In this document: one piece after another, positions 15,398 through 24,076 of the stretch
How positions within the stretch are numbered: position 1 is the stretch's first letter
Layout of the letters: every line of letters begins with the position of its first letter
Assembly (NCBI RefSeq): GCF_042682745.1
Contig: NZ_JBHUIO010000002.1
Coordinates: forward strand, 558,001 to 622,000
Direction of reading: 5' to 3'
Length of the DNA stretch: 64,000 nucleotides
Source of the DNA: Tumebacillus_A lipolyticus
GTDB taxonomy: Bacteria > Bacillota > Bacilli > Tumebacillales > Tumebacillaceae
The notes under the pieces: model-generated
Seen by the model: only the letters and a program-made list of their open reading frames with translations
Databases searched by the model: none
What the model was told of the DNA's origin: nothing
Made by a program: the position numbers and the translations under genes

Positions 15398-16336
15398 CTA
15401 CTCTCTGTCTCGCTTGTAGACGTTAAACTCTTCCGTCCTGCGAAACCCGATCCCCGCATAGATGTTGGCAGCAGGCGCGTTGGTCCGCGTCACGCTCAAG
15501 GATACCGCATGTGCTGGCCCCTGCTTATCCCTTACCCGCCTGAGACCTTCGCGCACGATCTCGCCGCCATATCCCTTCCCTCGGGCATGCTCGGCAACCG
15601 CCGTATACATCAGCAGCGTATCGCCCGCATAGCGCCCCGATGTGATCTGTTGAAACATGGCGATCCCGACGTCCTGTCCGTCCGCATCGCTCGCCAGAAA
15701 CCATAATTCTGGATCGACCGGCCCATACCGCGTCTGAAACATCTCAAAGCTCTCGACCGGATGATCGACACACCACTTCATCATCGGATCGAGCGATCCG
15801 GCGAAAGAAGCTGCATAGACTTGGTAAAAACGCGCTTTGACCGCCTCGGTGAAGCTAAAAAACTGTAGTCCTGTCCCCCGTGGCGCCACTTGCTCTCTCA
15901 GTTTGAGTCGCATATCAAAACGCTCCAACCAGAGCGAGAAACCGGCCTCTTCGAAAACATCGCCCAGCGTCGAGGAGTGCATCGGATAATCCACATAGGT
16001 CGCATGGGTCATCTCCTGCCGCACGAACGACCAGATGTCGGTCAACAGCGCTTTTGCCACCGCTCGTTGATCATAGCGAGGGTCGACATCCGGGCGCAGA
16101 AGCTGCAGTTCATTTTCGAACTCACCATAGCGCAGCATCCCGGCAAAGCGCTCGCCATCGAGCGCTACCAGCGTGTTGGATTCGATCATCTCCACCATGC
16201 CCTGCTCCTGAAAGCGAGCCACTTCCCGCTCGACCAGTTCATCGAGCGCCGCACCCTCCAGTCCTCTCGAAGCATGGACGAGGTGCGTGAGGTGTCGCAA
16301 ATCTCCCGGCTGGACAGGACGCACCAAAAATTCCAT
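15398..16336 (-). CDS. GNAT-family N-acetyltransferase, two-domain
   Basis: The C-terminal half contains the acetyl-CoA motif AEHARGKGYGGEIVREGL and the GNAT end pattern NAPAANIYAGIGFRRTEEF. The N-terminal 150 residues look like a second, degenerate GNAT fold (VRPVQPGDLRHLTHLV start, no RGxG loop). ATG 16336 follows GGAGG by seven bases, which favours it over ATG 16354. Substrate unknown; no operon partner. Confidence 0.85.
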   Translation of the reverse strand: MEFLVRPVQPGDLRHLTHLVHASRGLEGAALDELVEREVARFQEQGMVEMIESNTLVALDGERFAGMLRYGEFENELQLLRPDVDPRYDQRAVAKALLTDIWSFVRQEMTHATYVDYPMHSSTLGDVFEEAGFSLWLERFDMRLKLREQVAPRGTGLQFFSFTEAVKARFYQVYAASFAGSLDPMMKWCVDHPVESFEMFQTRYGPVDPELWFLASDADGQDVGIAMFQQITSGRYAGDTLLMYTAVAEHARGKGYGGEIVREGLRRVRDKQGPAHAVSLSVTRTNAPAANIYAGIGFRRTEEFNVYKRDRE

Positions 16337-16354
16337 CTCAAAACCTCCGTTCAT

Positions 16355-16382
16355 TTGACGATCAGCTCAACTCTACTATACA
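16355..16382 (+). promoter_or_regulatory. Sigma-A promoter of alkA
   Basis: TTGACG and TATACA with a 16-base spacer, 30 bases upstream of the alkA start codon. Confidence 0.5.
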
Positions 16383-16412
16383 GTAAAACTACATTAAGGG
16401 GGAAAGAAGAAA

Positions 16413-17375
16413 ATGTCGACCAACATGTCCTATCAATTGACACCTGCCGCACCCTATCGCTTCGAATATTTTCAAAAACGAGTGGCCAACTCGTCCAACT
16501 CTTACCTCTACTCGTACGGGGAGAGTCGCCTGTCGCGGGCGCACATCATCGGAGGTAGTCCCGTGTTGGTGCATGTCTCAACAGATGCGATCCAAGACGT
16601 CAAACACCCTCCGGTCATCCTGCTCGAAGTGCAAGGCGCGACAGATCGGGAGCAAGCGGATCAGGCTGCGCAGATCTGGCGTCACATGCTATCGGTCGAT
16701 CGCTCTCTGCTTCCCTTCTACGAACGTATTTCGAACGATCCTGTGATGAGCAGCATCACCCAAGAGCTGTCAGGCATGCATCTGCTGCTCGACTCCGGCC
16801 CGTTTGAATCGATGATCCTCTCCATCATCGGACAACAGGTCAACCTGACGTTCGCCGAGGCGCTCAAGCGTTCTCTCGTCGAACTCTGTGCGACTTCGAT
16901 CGAAGTTGATGGGCAGAGCCACTATGCCTTTCCCTCCGCCGAGCAGATCGCCCGCTTGGAGTATGATCAGCTGAGAGCGCTGAAGTTCTCCCAGCGCAAA
17001 GCGGAATATGTGATCGACTTTTCCCGCGGGGTGGCAGAGGGAAGCATCGATTTGGACAGTCTGCACAGCATGTCCAACGAGGAAGCGATCGACTTTCTGA
17101 TCAGATTGCGCGGCATCGGGCGCTGGACGGCAGAGTGCGTGTTGCTGTTCGGCCTGGGTCGCCCCAACCTTTTGCCCGCAGCAGACATCGGGTTGCGCAA
17201 CGCCATTCAGCACTTCTGGCAACTGGAGGTGCAGCCGACCGAGCAGGAGGTGCGCGAATTTGCAGCTGGCTGGAAAGGGTACGAATCATACGCCACCTAT
17301 TATCTTTGGACCGCGTATGGCATCGCGCGCGACAAGTTGAAGCAAGCTAAACAAAAAAAGGGGCGGTCCGATTGA
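16413..17375 (+). CDS. alkA: DNA-3-methyladenine glycosylase II (AlkA-type)
   Basis: The 320-residue protein has the helix-hairpin-helix of the base-excision glycosylase superfamily, LRGIGRWTAECVLLFGLG, followed by the catalytic Asp in LLPAADIGL. The upstream SIIGQQVNLTFAEAL is the typical first signature of AlkA. It removes alkylated bases from DNA in the cytoplasm. The N-terminal 120 residues match the AlkA beta domain in length. AAGGGGG precedes ATG 16413. It overlaps the following gene (TTGA), so the two are co-transcribed. No methyl-sensor Ada is seen. Confidence 0.88.
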   Translation: MSTNMSYQLTPAAPYRFEYFQKRVANSSNSYLYSYGESRLSRAHIIGGSPVLVHVSTDAIQDVKHPPVILLEVQGATDREQADQAAQIWRHMLSVDRSLLPFYERISNDPVMSSITQELSGMHLLLDSGPFESMILSIIGQQVNLTFAEALKRSLVELCATSIEVDGQSHYAFPSAEQIARLEYDQLRALKFSQRKAEYVIDFSRGVAEGSIDLDSLHSMSNEEAIDFLIRLRGIGRWTAECVLLFGLGRPNLLPAADIGLRNAIQHFWQLEVQPTEQEVREFAAGWKGYESYATYYLWTAYGIARDKLKQAKQKKGRSD

Positions 17376-17890
17376 AGCGATTCAAGCTTCTTTTGCTCAT
17401 CGCATCGTTTACAACGGGGCTCAGCGCGTCAAGCGTCGCCCAAGCGAGGTGGTTCGCTCTCGACGAGCCGGTCGATCGATTCACAAATTTCGAAAGCGCC
17501 AATCACTACGCGGAGCACCTGCTGCTTGAGCGGCAGGTCGGAGCACGCTCCGCACTCTTATCTGCTGAGCTCACCATCGATCGCACGTCGAAGGAGCCGC
17601 TTTCGCATGAGCAGTTCGAACAGCATTTCCACGGGCAGGTGTTGGCATACAAGCCGCCGACAGACAACAGCGCAGGATCGATCACCTTGCTGGTGAAAAC
17701 GAAGACAGCTTTGCACCAAGCCAATCGAAAAGTGACCTATGCCGTTCCTCCTTCAGCATCGGTCACGCAAAACACGAAGGTCGTCACGTTTTCAGATGTG
17801 CGTGTTGGTGACACGGTGGGCCTTTCTGTCCTGCGCAACGCTGTCGTCAACATCGATGTGTTTCCACCGCTGCGAAAACATCCGGAGTAA
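17372..17890 (+). CDS. Exported hypothetical protein
   Basis: The 172-residue product has a signal peptide (KRFKLLLLIASFTTGLSAS, likely cut after VAQA) and a strand-rich secreted part. No conserved domain is recognised. TTG 17372 overlaps the alkA stop (TTGA), and AAAGGGG lies eight bases upstream. Co-transcription with a DNA repair gene is probably incidental. Confidence 0.65.
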   Translation: MKRFKLLLLIASFTTGLSASSVAQARWFALDEPVDRFTNFESANHYAEHLLLERQVGARSALLSAELTIDRTSKEPLSHEQFEQHFHGQVLAYKPPTDNSAGSITLLVKTKTALHQANRKVTYAVPPSASVTQNTKVVTFSDVRVGDTVGLSVLRNAVVNIDVFPPLRKHPE

Positions 17891-17892
17891 AA

Positions 17893-17923
17893 AAAACACC
17901 ATCCCAGCTGGGATGGTGTTTTC
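17893..17923. terminator. Bidirectional terminator
   Basis: A 10-bp ACACCATCCC/GGGATGGTGT stem with loop AGCT is flanked by A- and T-runs. It serves the convergent genes on both sides. Confidence 0.85.
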
Positions 17924-17924
17924 G

Positions 17925-18284
17925 TTATCGCAGATCGAAGCCGTTTTGACCGAATGGCTTCGGTTGTGCCTGAATGCCTTCGAAGACGAGCATCCAACCG
18001 TTCTCCCCGCGATAGATCTTCGTCTCTGTCTTGTCGTCGATCATCAACAGGTGGAACAGAGAAGCGTTCGATTTCAAATAGGGGCTGAGATGCTCATCGT
18101 GCAGTCGCAAGTTGAGCACTCTGTGCTTGTCCTGCTGTTGCACGACCACACCATCTGTCAACAGAAAATCGGCGATCGTCACCGGCGGCAAAAGCGGTGA
18201 TTTCATATGCGATTTGACATGCTCATAAGCGCTGCGCGTCGCTTTTGCTTTTCGGCTTTGTTCGAGTACGTAGGCGAAATACAT
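17925..18284 (-). CDS. Hypothetical cytoplasmic protein
   Basis: The 119-residue protein is soluble, with a helical N-terminus (YVLEQSRKAKATRSAYEHVK) and a strand-rich remainder (KTETKIYRGENGWMLVFEG). No family is recognised. AGGAG lies directly upstream of ATG 18284. It is the last gene of a possible operon behind a small membrane protein and the second leucyl aminopeptidase. Confidence 0.6.
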   Translation of the reverse strand: MYFAYVLEQSRKAKATRSAYEHVKSHMKSPLLPPVTIADFLLTDGVVVQQQDKHRVLNLRLHDEHLSPYLKSNASLFHLLMIDDKTETKIYRGENGWMLVFEGIQAQPKPFGQNGFDLR

Positions 18285-18308
18285 GTCAGGTCTCCTCGCT
18301 TTTCAGAA

Positions 18309-18596
18309 TTAACGTCCTCGCTCCTCTTCCGACTCGTCCTCGTCTTGATCTTCCCATTCGCGCAGCTTCTGCTGATAGCGAAGTTTGCGCTTGATCTCCT
18401 CTTCCTTCGACCACATGGTGCGATCGACGCGGGAGAAGACAAAGATGAATGGCAAGATCAAAAGCATGCCGATGACTGCCACGCCAAGAGCTGACAGCAC
18501 CGAGTAGAGCAGAGATACGCCGCTGAGGAAGAGGATCAGAAAGACGGCTGGGCAGAAGACAAGACAGGTGCGCCACCAAAAACGAATATAGGACAT
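18309..18596 (-). CDS. Small membrane protein with charged C-terminus
   Basis: Two membrane helices (about residues 10-28 and 32-54) are followed by a highly charged tail (EEEIKRKLRYQQKLREWE, then DEDESEEERGR). Length 95. The ribosome binding site is weak. It starts 24 bases after the stop of the aminopeptidase gene, so it is probably co-transcribed. No function can be assigned. Confidence 0.6.
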   Translation of the reverse strand: MSYIRFWWRTCLVFCPAVFLILFLSGVSLLYSVLSALGVAVIGMLLILPFIFVFSRVDRTMWSKEEEIKRKLRYQQKLREWEDQDEDESEEERGR

Positions 18597-18620
18597 CTAG
18601 CTGTCTCTTTCTCGCAGCCT

Positions 18621-20036
18621 CTAGCGTTGAGCGAACTCTGCCAACAGGCGCGCTCCGTAGCCGATCGCCCCTTCGTTGCTAAAGGAGTGCGAACGGTTGA
18701 CCGCCATCGGGCCAGCCATATCGACATGCGCCCATTTTTGGTTCTCGCCGACAAAGTTGCGCAAGAACAGAGCTGCGGTGATCGCACCAGCCAGGTCGCC
18801 CGAGGAGATGTTCGACAGATCGGCGATCGGAGAGTACAGCAGATCTTCGTACTCATCGAACAGCGGGAGTTCCCACACCTTTTCTCCGGTGACTTTCGCT
18901 GCCTGCTCAACCGTTTCTGCTACGCTTTCATCGTTCGCCCAGAAGCCAGCCATCTTCGAACCGAGCGCGCGCATGCAAGCGCCGGTCAGCGTCGCGATGT
19001 CGATCACGCGCTCCGCCCCGATCTCCTGCGACAGGATCAGCGCGTCGGCGAGCACGAGGCGACCTTCTGCGTCGGTGTTGCCGACAGAGACAGTCTTCCC
19101 GTTGCGGTATTCGATGATCTCCCCCGGAAGCATCGCGTTGTTGTCGATCAGGTTCTCACAAGAACCGATGATGCCCACAACGTTGACCGGTGCGTTCAGA
19201 CGGGTCAAGATGTACATCGCACCGACAGTCGCCGCTGCTCCGCCCATGTCCATCCGCATGTCTGACAGATCGCGCGCGATCTTCAGCGAATAGCCGCCAA
19301 CGTCAAAGGTCAGACCTTTGCCGACCAGAGCGGTCAGCGGTTTCGACTGATCGTTTTGGAAGTTGATCTTGATCATGACCGGCTTGTGAATCGATCCGCG
19401 ACCGACTGTGATCAGGCCGTTAAACTGGTTCTTGACCAGCTCCTCATCCTTGAAGAGCTCCACAGTAGCGCCCGAATCTTTAAACAGGTTGGTCACGTAG
19501 TCTGCGAGGTCATACGGGCGCATCTTGTTGGTCGGCTCGTTGTTCAGCTCGCGAGCGATCACAGTGCCTTCCCCGTAGATCTTACCGCGGGTGATCGCAT
19601 CCTCATGGCCTGCGAGGTCACCGTCGAGCGAAGCGATCGTGATCGACTGAACGGTCGATCCTTCTTTTCTCGACTTGTATTTGTCAAATTGATACTCGCC
19701 CATCACGTAGCCTTCTGCCACCGTGTGCACGAGATCATCTTTGGAGTAGGAAGTGCCTTCTGGGAGCAGGACGGTCACCTCAGCCACGCCTTCTTTGCGC
19801 GCTGCGCGAGCGCCGAACGCCACCGCGTCACGGAACTTGTTCAGCTCGAACTTCTTTGCATCGCCGAGACCGACGACAACAAAGCGGGTGCCCTCATGAT
19901 CGAACCATACGACATGGTCTTTTTTCTTGCCATGATAATCGCTCAGCTTCAGGCCGAGCTTTTCAACGTTTTGACCGATAAATACAGGCAGGATCGTCGT
20001 CTTGCCCGCTTGATATGTACCCAGAGTAAAGTTCAT
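18621..20036 (-). CDS. pepA: Leucyl aminopeptidase (M17 family), copy 2
   Basis: The 471-residue product has the same M17 catalytic signatures as copy 1: GKGLTFDVGGYSLKI, MRMDMGGAAATVG and NTDAEGRLVLADAL, with all metal ligands and the catalytic Arg present. The two proteins are clearly diverged (KMRPYDLADYV replaces LTPTRLSEL, for example), so they are old paralogues rather than a recent duplication. GGAGG precedes ATG 20036, and a TTGGTG-17-TATAAT promoter lies upstream. It likely heads a three-gene transcript. Confidence 0.93.
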   Translation of the reverse strand: MNFTLGTYQAGKTTILPVFIGQNVEKLGLKLSDYHGKKKDHVVWFDHEGTRFVVVGLGDAKKFELNKFRDAVAFGARAARKEGVAEVTVLLPEGTSYSKDDLVHTVAEGYVMGEYQFDKYKSRKEGSTVQSITIASLDGDLAGHEDAITRGKIYGEGTVIARELNNEPTNKMRPYDLADYVTNLFKDSGATVELFKDEELVKNQFNGLITVGRGSIHKPVMIKINFQNDQSKPLTALVGKGLTFDVGGYSLKIARDLSDMRMDMGGAAATVGAMYILTRLNAPVNVVGIIGSCENLIDNNAMLPGEIIEYRNGKTVSVGNTDAEGRLVLADALILSQEIGAERVIDIATLTGACMRALGSKMAGFWANDESVAETVEQAAKVTGEKVWELPLFDEYEDLLYSPIADLSNISSGDLAGAITAALFLRNFVGENQKWAHVDMAGPMAVNRSHSFSNEGAIGYGARLLAEFAQR

Positions 20037-20098
20037 CTCAAGTTCCTCCTTCTATTCTCTTTCAAAACTTTCGCATATGGAAATATTCTTTCATTGCC

Positions 20099-20127
20099 AT
20101 TATACCTCGTTCCCTTTAAAACACCAA
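20099..20127 (-). promoter_or_regulatory. Sigma-A promoter of pepA copy 2
   Basis: TTGGTG (20127-20122) and a consensus TATAAT (20104-20099) on the minus strand, spacer 17. Confidence 0.65.
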
Positions 20128-20142
20128 GAAAAGTTTTTCCCA

Positions 20143-21651
20143 CTAGGCGTCGATCCATCCCTTTACCCGCTCGACCGCCTTCTGCCAGCCAGCATAGCGA
20201 TCTTCGCGTTCTCCGGCCGCCATCTGCGGGGAAAATGACATCTGCTCACCAGCCAACCGCCTCAAATCATCCAGGCTGCTCCACATGCCGATCGCGAGGC
20301 CAGCCAGAAAGGCAGCTCCGCGCGCTGTCGATTCATGATCTGCAGCCCGCACCACCTCTGTGCCGAGCAGATCCGCTTGGTATTGCATCAAAAAGCTGTT
20401 CTGCGTCGCGCCTCCATCGACGAGCAGCCGGGAGATCGCCAGTCCTGAATCTGCTCGCATCGCATCGAGCACGTCGCGCGTCTGGTAGGCGATCGCCTCC
20501 AGCATCGCACGGGCGATGTGCGCGCGGGACGTATCGCGCGTCAGGCCGAAGATCCCACCCCGAGCGTAAGCGTCCCAATAGGGAGCGCCAAGTCCAGTAA
20601 AGGCGGGCACCACGTAGACGCCATTGCTGTCTGGCACCGATCGGGCCAACCGTTCCGACTCGGCTGCATCCTGCACGATCTGGAGCTCATCGCGCAACCA
20701 CTGCACGCCCGCGCCGGCGATAAATACGCTCCCTTCGAGCGCGTATTGCACCTCTTCACCGATCTTCCAGGCGATGGTGGTCAGCAGACCGCGCTTCGAT
20801 TCTCTCGGCATCTCACCTGTGTTCATCAACAGAAAACAGCCGGTGCCGTACGTGTTTTTTGCCATCCCTTCCGCAAAACAGCCTTGCCCGAACAGAGCGG
20901 CCTGCTGATCGCCCGCGATGCCGGCGAGCGGGATTTCCACCCCGAGCAGGTCGCGGTCGGTCATCCCGTAGACTTCGCTCGATCCGCAGACTGTTGGCAA
21001 CATGTTGCGCGGGATGCCGAACAGCTGCAACAGCTCGTCATCCCAGTCGAGCGTGTGAATGTTGAAAAGGAGTGTTCGCGACGCGTTCGTCACATCGGTG
21101 ATGTGCAGTCTGCCCCCTGAGAGCTTCCAGAGCAGCCAGGTGTCGATCGTGCCGAAAAGCAGCTCCCCTTTGGCTGCTCGCGCGCGGAGCTCAGGCGATC
21201 GATCGAGCAGCCACTCCGCTTTCGTTCCAGAAAAGTAGGCGTCGACCACCAAGCCGGTCTTGCTGCGAATGATCTTGTCATATCCAGCTCGACGAAGCTC
21301 ATCACAGCGACCTGCCGTTCGGCGGCATTGCCAGACGATCGCCGGCGCGATCGGCCTGCCTGTCGCCCGCTCCCAGATCACCGTCGTCTCGCGCTGATTG
21401 GTGATGCCGATCGCCGCCACCTCATCCGGCTGAACGCTCGCCTTTTGCAGAGCTTGTCTCAGCGCTTGCAACTGCGTCTCCCAGATTTCGAGCGCATCGT
21501 GCTCAACATGTCCTGGCTCCGGGTAATACTGCGGAAACGTCAGCTGCTCGACCGCAAGCGCACAGGCGTTCTGATCATAGATGATCGCCCGTGAACTTGT
21601 CGTTCCCTGATCGAGCGCGACCACATAGCGCCGCTTCCTGTTGTCCGACAT
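20143..21651 (-). CDS. glpK: Glycerol kinase
   Basis: The 502-residue FGGY kinase phosphorylates glycerol to glycerol-3-phosphate. Family motifs are clear: ALDQGTTSSRAIIYD, GITNQRETTVIW, AGDQQAALFGQGCF, YGTGCFLLMNTG and VDGGATQNSFLMQ. ATG 21651 is preferred because GAGAGGGGG lies just upstream; an earlier in-frame ATG lacks one. In other Firmicutes a His just after SSExYG is phosphorylated by the PTS protein HPr and activates the enzyme; here that segment reads YGMTDRDLLG, without His. No glpF, glpD or glpP lies beside it, which is unusual. Confidence 0.95.
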   Translation of the reverse strand: MSDNRKRRYVVALDQGTTSSRAIIYDQNACALAVEQLTFPQYYPEPGHVEHDALEIWETQLQALRQALQKASVQPDEVAAIGITNQRETTVIWERATGRPIAPAIVWQCRRTAGRCDELRRAGYDKIIRSKTGLVVDAYFSGTKAEWLLDRSPELRARAAKGELLFGTIDTWLLWKLSGGRLHITDVTNASRTLLFNIHTLDWDDELLQLFGIPRNMLPTVCGSSEVYGMTDRDLLGVEIPLAGIAGDQQAALFGQGCFAEGMAKNTYGTGCFLLMNTGEMPRESKRGLLTTIAWKIGEEVQYALEGSVFIAGAGVQWLRDELQIVQDAAESERLARSVPDSNGVYVVPAFTGLGAPYWDAYARGGIFGLTRDTSRAHIARAMLEAIAYQTRDVLDAMRADSGLAISRLLVDGGATQNSFLMQYQADLLGTEVVRAADHESTARGAAFLAGLAIGMWSSLDDLRRLAGEQMSFSPQMAAGEREDRYAGWQKAVERVKGWIDA

Positions 21652-21776
21652 GTCTCGTGCCCCCTCTCCACTCAATATTAATTGAATTTTCATTTTTTGA
21701 ACAGCGCGGAATCGGCACCGCTTCTTTCCAATTCTTACGACTTTGTGAAAGCGAGCGCTTCAACAGGTGAAATCTG

Positions 21777-21806
21777 TTGCATAGCTTTGAAAAATAGTGG
21801 TATCAT
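21777..21806 (+). promoter_or_regulatory. Promoter of the 54-residue membrane peptide
   Basis: TTGCAT (21777-21782), spacer 18, and TATCAT (21801-21806) with an extended -10 TGG. It lies 35 bases before the start codon. Confidence 0.55.
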
Positions 21807-21841
21807 GACTAATAGAAATCAGAGCGTAGGGAGGGACTCCT

Positions 21842-22006
21842 GTGTACCGTTACTATATGGGCATCGCACTTATGTGTATGATCATGGCTTTGTTTGGCTT
21901 GTTGCTTTCGGTCAATGCGGCCGCATTCGCAACAATCCTCGTCGGATTTGCTGGTGCATTCTTGGCAATCGCCTTCATCACCGCAGGCCCAGAAGCTCGC
22001 TGGTAA
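21842..22006 (+). CDS. Small membrane protein (54 residues)
   Basis: The GTG start at 21842 lies six bases after GGGAGGG. The product has two hydrophobic segments (YMGIALMCMIMALFGLLLSV and AFLAIAFITAG) separated by AAAFATILVGFAG, so it is probably a double-spanning membrane peptide. It has its own promoter and a strong terminator, which supports a genuine gene. No family recognised. Confidence 0.65.
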   Translation: MYRYYMGIALMCMIMALFGLLLSVNAAAFATILVGFAGAFLAIAFITAGPEARW

Positions 22007-22043
22007 ACCTATTTTCAACCTTTTGAATGTATACGTACCATCA

Positions 22044-22071
22044 CCCCTGTGGCATACCACAGGGGCTTTTT
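22044..22071 (+). terminator. Terminator of the 54-residue peptide gene
   Basis: A 9-bp CCCCTGTGG/CCACAGGGG stem with loop CATA, followed by CTTTTT. Confidence 0.85.
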
Positions 22072-22720
22072 ATCGTTTTAACCATTCGCAAAGCTCCGGA
22101 AGCAGGAGTTCCGCACTGTGGTTGCACCTGATAATCGGCACCCCTTTCTCCTCTGCGATCTTCGGCAGCGCACAGACCGGCTTCATCTCAAGCTTGGTGC
22201 CGACGATCAGCAGCAGGTCTGCCTGACCGACCCGATCGACGGCGATCGCGATGTGCCGCACATCCTCCCCAGCCAGCACGATGTTTGGCTTCAGCAGCTG
22301 TTGACAGCTTGGACAACATGGCGTCCGATCGCCTTTCGCCTCCTCAGACGGATAGAGCGCATAGCACGTTTCACAGATGAGCTCTCGCAGATTGCCATGC
22401 ACTTCTAACACTTCGGCACTTCCCGCCTTTTGATGAAGCCCATCGATGTTCTGCGTGATGACGCTCACCTTCGCCTCGGCGAGCGCGCGATGTGCCGGAT
22501 TCGGCTGGGCAGTGCGCCAGTCGAGCAACATCTCTCGGTAGCACCGATAAAAAGTTTCCGGCTCCCGACGGTACATGTCGACGGTGAAGATCTCCTGCAA
22601 CGTGAACCCTCTCCACTTCGCAGCGGCAGTCGGCAGACCGCTCGGAACGGAGATGCCAGCTCCGGTGATCGCGACAGGACGCTTCGCGCTCTTCGCCCAG
22701 CCTTTCCACTGTTGCTCCAT
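22070..22720 (-). CDS. cobB: Sirtuin, NAD-dependent protein deacylase
   Basis: The product (216 residues) carries the sirtuin signatures GAGISVPSGLP, TQNIDGLHQKAG, the catalytic His in VLEVHGNL, a four-Cys zinc site (CETC and CCPSC) and GTKLEMKP. It removes acyl groups from lysines using NAD. The segment after the zinc site reads KPNIVLAGEDV, where typical enzymes have RPxVVxFGE, so the acyl-binding loop is somewhat unusual. GGGAGG precedes ATG 22720. It is monocistronic. Confidence 0.9.
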   Translation of the reverse strand: MEQQWKGWAKSAKRPVAITGAGISVPSGLPTAAAKWRGFTLQEIFTVDMYRREPETFYRCYREMLLDWRTAQPNPAHRALAEAKVSVITQNIDGLHQKAGSAEVLEVHGNLRELICETCYALYPSEEAKGDRTPCCPSCQQLLKPNIVLAGEDVRHIAIAVDRVGQADLLLIVGTKLEMKPVCALPKIAEEKGVPIIRCNHSAELLLPELCEWLKR

Positions 22721-22800
22721 TTCGCAAGCCTCCCTTCTGGATAACAGTATGACCCAAATTCACATACTATCTTTAGCTTGATCATCATGGAGGCGATCCA

Positions 22801-23718
22801 GTGGCACAAGAGCTGTTATCCACCGAACATTTGATGATGATCACCACCGGCTTCGTCGTCGGCACGCTCGCCCGCCTGATGACCTTGCGAGAAGACTATC
22901 GCCAATATCCGAGCTATCCGAACGGCTACATCATCCATGTGGTCACCGGAGCGGTCGCAGCTGCGATCGGTGCGGTGGCGATTCCCTCCTTGCTGACGAA
23001 AAACTTTGTCGGCGTCTCCTTTTTGGCACTGGCGATCCAGCAGTTTCGCGACGTGCGGAAAATGGAGAAGAGCTCGTTGCACGACTTGGAGCAGACAGAG
23101 TTTACCGCCCGCGGCACCGCCTATATCGACGGCATCGCCAAAACGTTTGAGGCGCGCAACTACCTGTCGTTGATCTGCGCATTCCTCACCGTGCTGACGA
23201 TGACGCTGATTCCTGGCAACCGGCCCCTGCTCGACATCGCCTGCGGTGCGGCTGTCGGCACCCTCGCCGCATGGCTCCTCTGGAACTATACAAAAGGGCG
23301 AACGCTCGGCGAGATCGCCGACATTCGTCTCGCCCAGATCTCCTTCGATGCGGACATGCTCTGCGTCGACGACATCATCGTTAAAAATGTTGGACTGCCC
23401 GATGCCCAAGCGCGCTACCTGGAAGAAGGGATGGCGGTGATGATCACACCGCGCGATGCGGACGCACAGATCGCGCTGGCCAACTATGGTCAGCGCCAAG
23501 CGATCATCCATGAAGCGGCGCGCACCCTCGGGCTGAAGCGCTACATCTGCATGCGCAGGGACTTCGACAATGGGCGCATCTGTTTTGCGATGATCCCGAT
23601 TCACCGCGATGCTCGCACACTGCTCAAGCTTGTGGCGGAAGTGCCGCTGCTCGAATCGACCAAAAAGAGCGCTCGAATGCGCGACCCAGAGCTCGTTGCT
23701 GACCGAAAAGGAGAATGA
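22801..23718 (+). CDS. YIEGIA-family membrane protein (YphB-like)
   Basis: The 305-residue protein has about four hydrophobic segments in its first 165 residues and a soluble C-terminal half. The signature reads AYIDGIA here, matching the YIEGIA motif that names the family. The GTG start at 22801 lies seven bases after GGAGG. Family members are found in spore formers, but their function is not established to my knowledge. A 63-residue gene follows after three bases, the conserved partner of this family. Confidence 0.82.
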   Translation: MAQELLSTEHLMMITTGFVVGTLARLMTLREDYRQYPSYPNGYIIHVVTGAVAAAIGAVAIPSLLTKNFVGVSFLALAIQQFRDVRKMEKSSLHDLEQTEFTARGTAYIDGIAKTFEARNYLSLICAFLTVLTMTLIPGNRPLLDIACGAAVGTLAAWLLWNYTKGRTLGEIADIRLAQISFDADMLCVDDIIVKNVGLPDAQARYLEEGMAVMITPRDADAQIALANYGQRQAIIHEAARTLGLKRYICMRRDFDNGRICFAMIPIHRDARTLLKLVAEVPLLESTKKSARMRDPELVADRKGE

Positions 23719-23721
23719 GAG

Positions 23722-23913
23722 ATGGCGAATCGTTCCCGCAACATCATCGCTGTGATCGCAACCGATAAAAAGCATCTGGCTGGGGGCAAAGCACAAACAT
23801 TTCTCGCCGATTCGACCGAGCAGTGTCAAAAGCTGGCTCAAGAGATCGCCCTCGCCGTGCAAGGAGAGGTCGCCTCGCTGTCGATCGGCGTATACATGGT
23901 TCTCGATACCTGA
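23722..23913 (+). CDS. Small partner protein of the YIEGIA family
   Basis: The 63-residue protein (starts ANRSRNIIAVIATD, ends LSIGVYMVLDT) is encoded directly behind the YIEGIA gene with AAAGGAG eight bases before ATG 23722. Databases call comparable proteins capping complex subunit for YIEGIA; I recall this name but cannot check it here. It is likely co-translated with the membrane protein. Confidence 0.7.
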   Translation: MANRSRNIIAVIATDKKHLAGGKAQTFLADSTEQCQKLAQEIALAVQGEVASLSIGVYMVLDT

Positions 23914-23960
23914 CTTCCTTCCAATCGAGAAGAACCTGTGCGCTCATCCGCTCCTTTCAG

Positions 23961-23985
23961 CGAAACGAACGTCATCGAAACGAAC
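23961..23985. repeat. Short direct repeat in the intergenic region
   Basis: CGAAACGAAC occurs at 23961-23970 and 23976-23985, inside a potential long hairpin CCTGTGC/GCACAGG. Possibly part of a leader or terminator; no role assigned. Confidence 0.25.
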
Positions 23986-23999
23986 AGCACAGGCGAAAC

Positions 24000-24026
24000 A
24001 AAAAAACGCCCCCTGTAGCGGGGGCG
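24000..24026 (-). terminator. Terminator of the MBL hydrolase gene
   Basis: A 7-bp CGCCCCC/GGGGGCG stem followed on the minus strand by T-runs (A at 24001-24006). Confidence 0.7.
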
Positions 24027-24076
24027 CTTCACTCTCGATCAGCATGGAGCTGGATGAAATGGTTGAACGTGATCGA

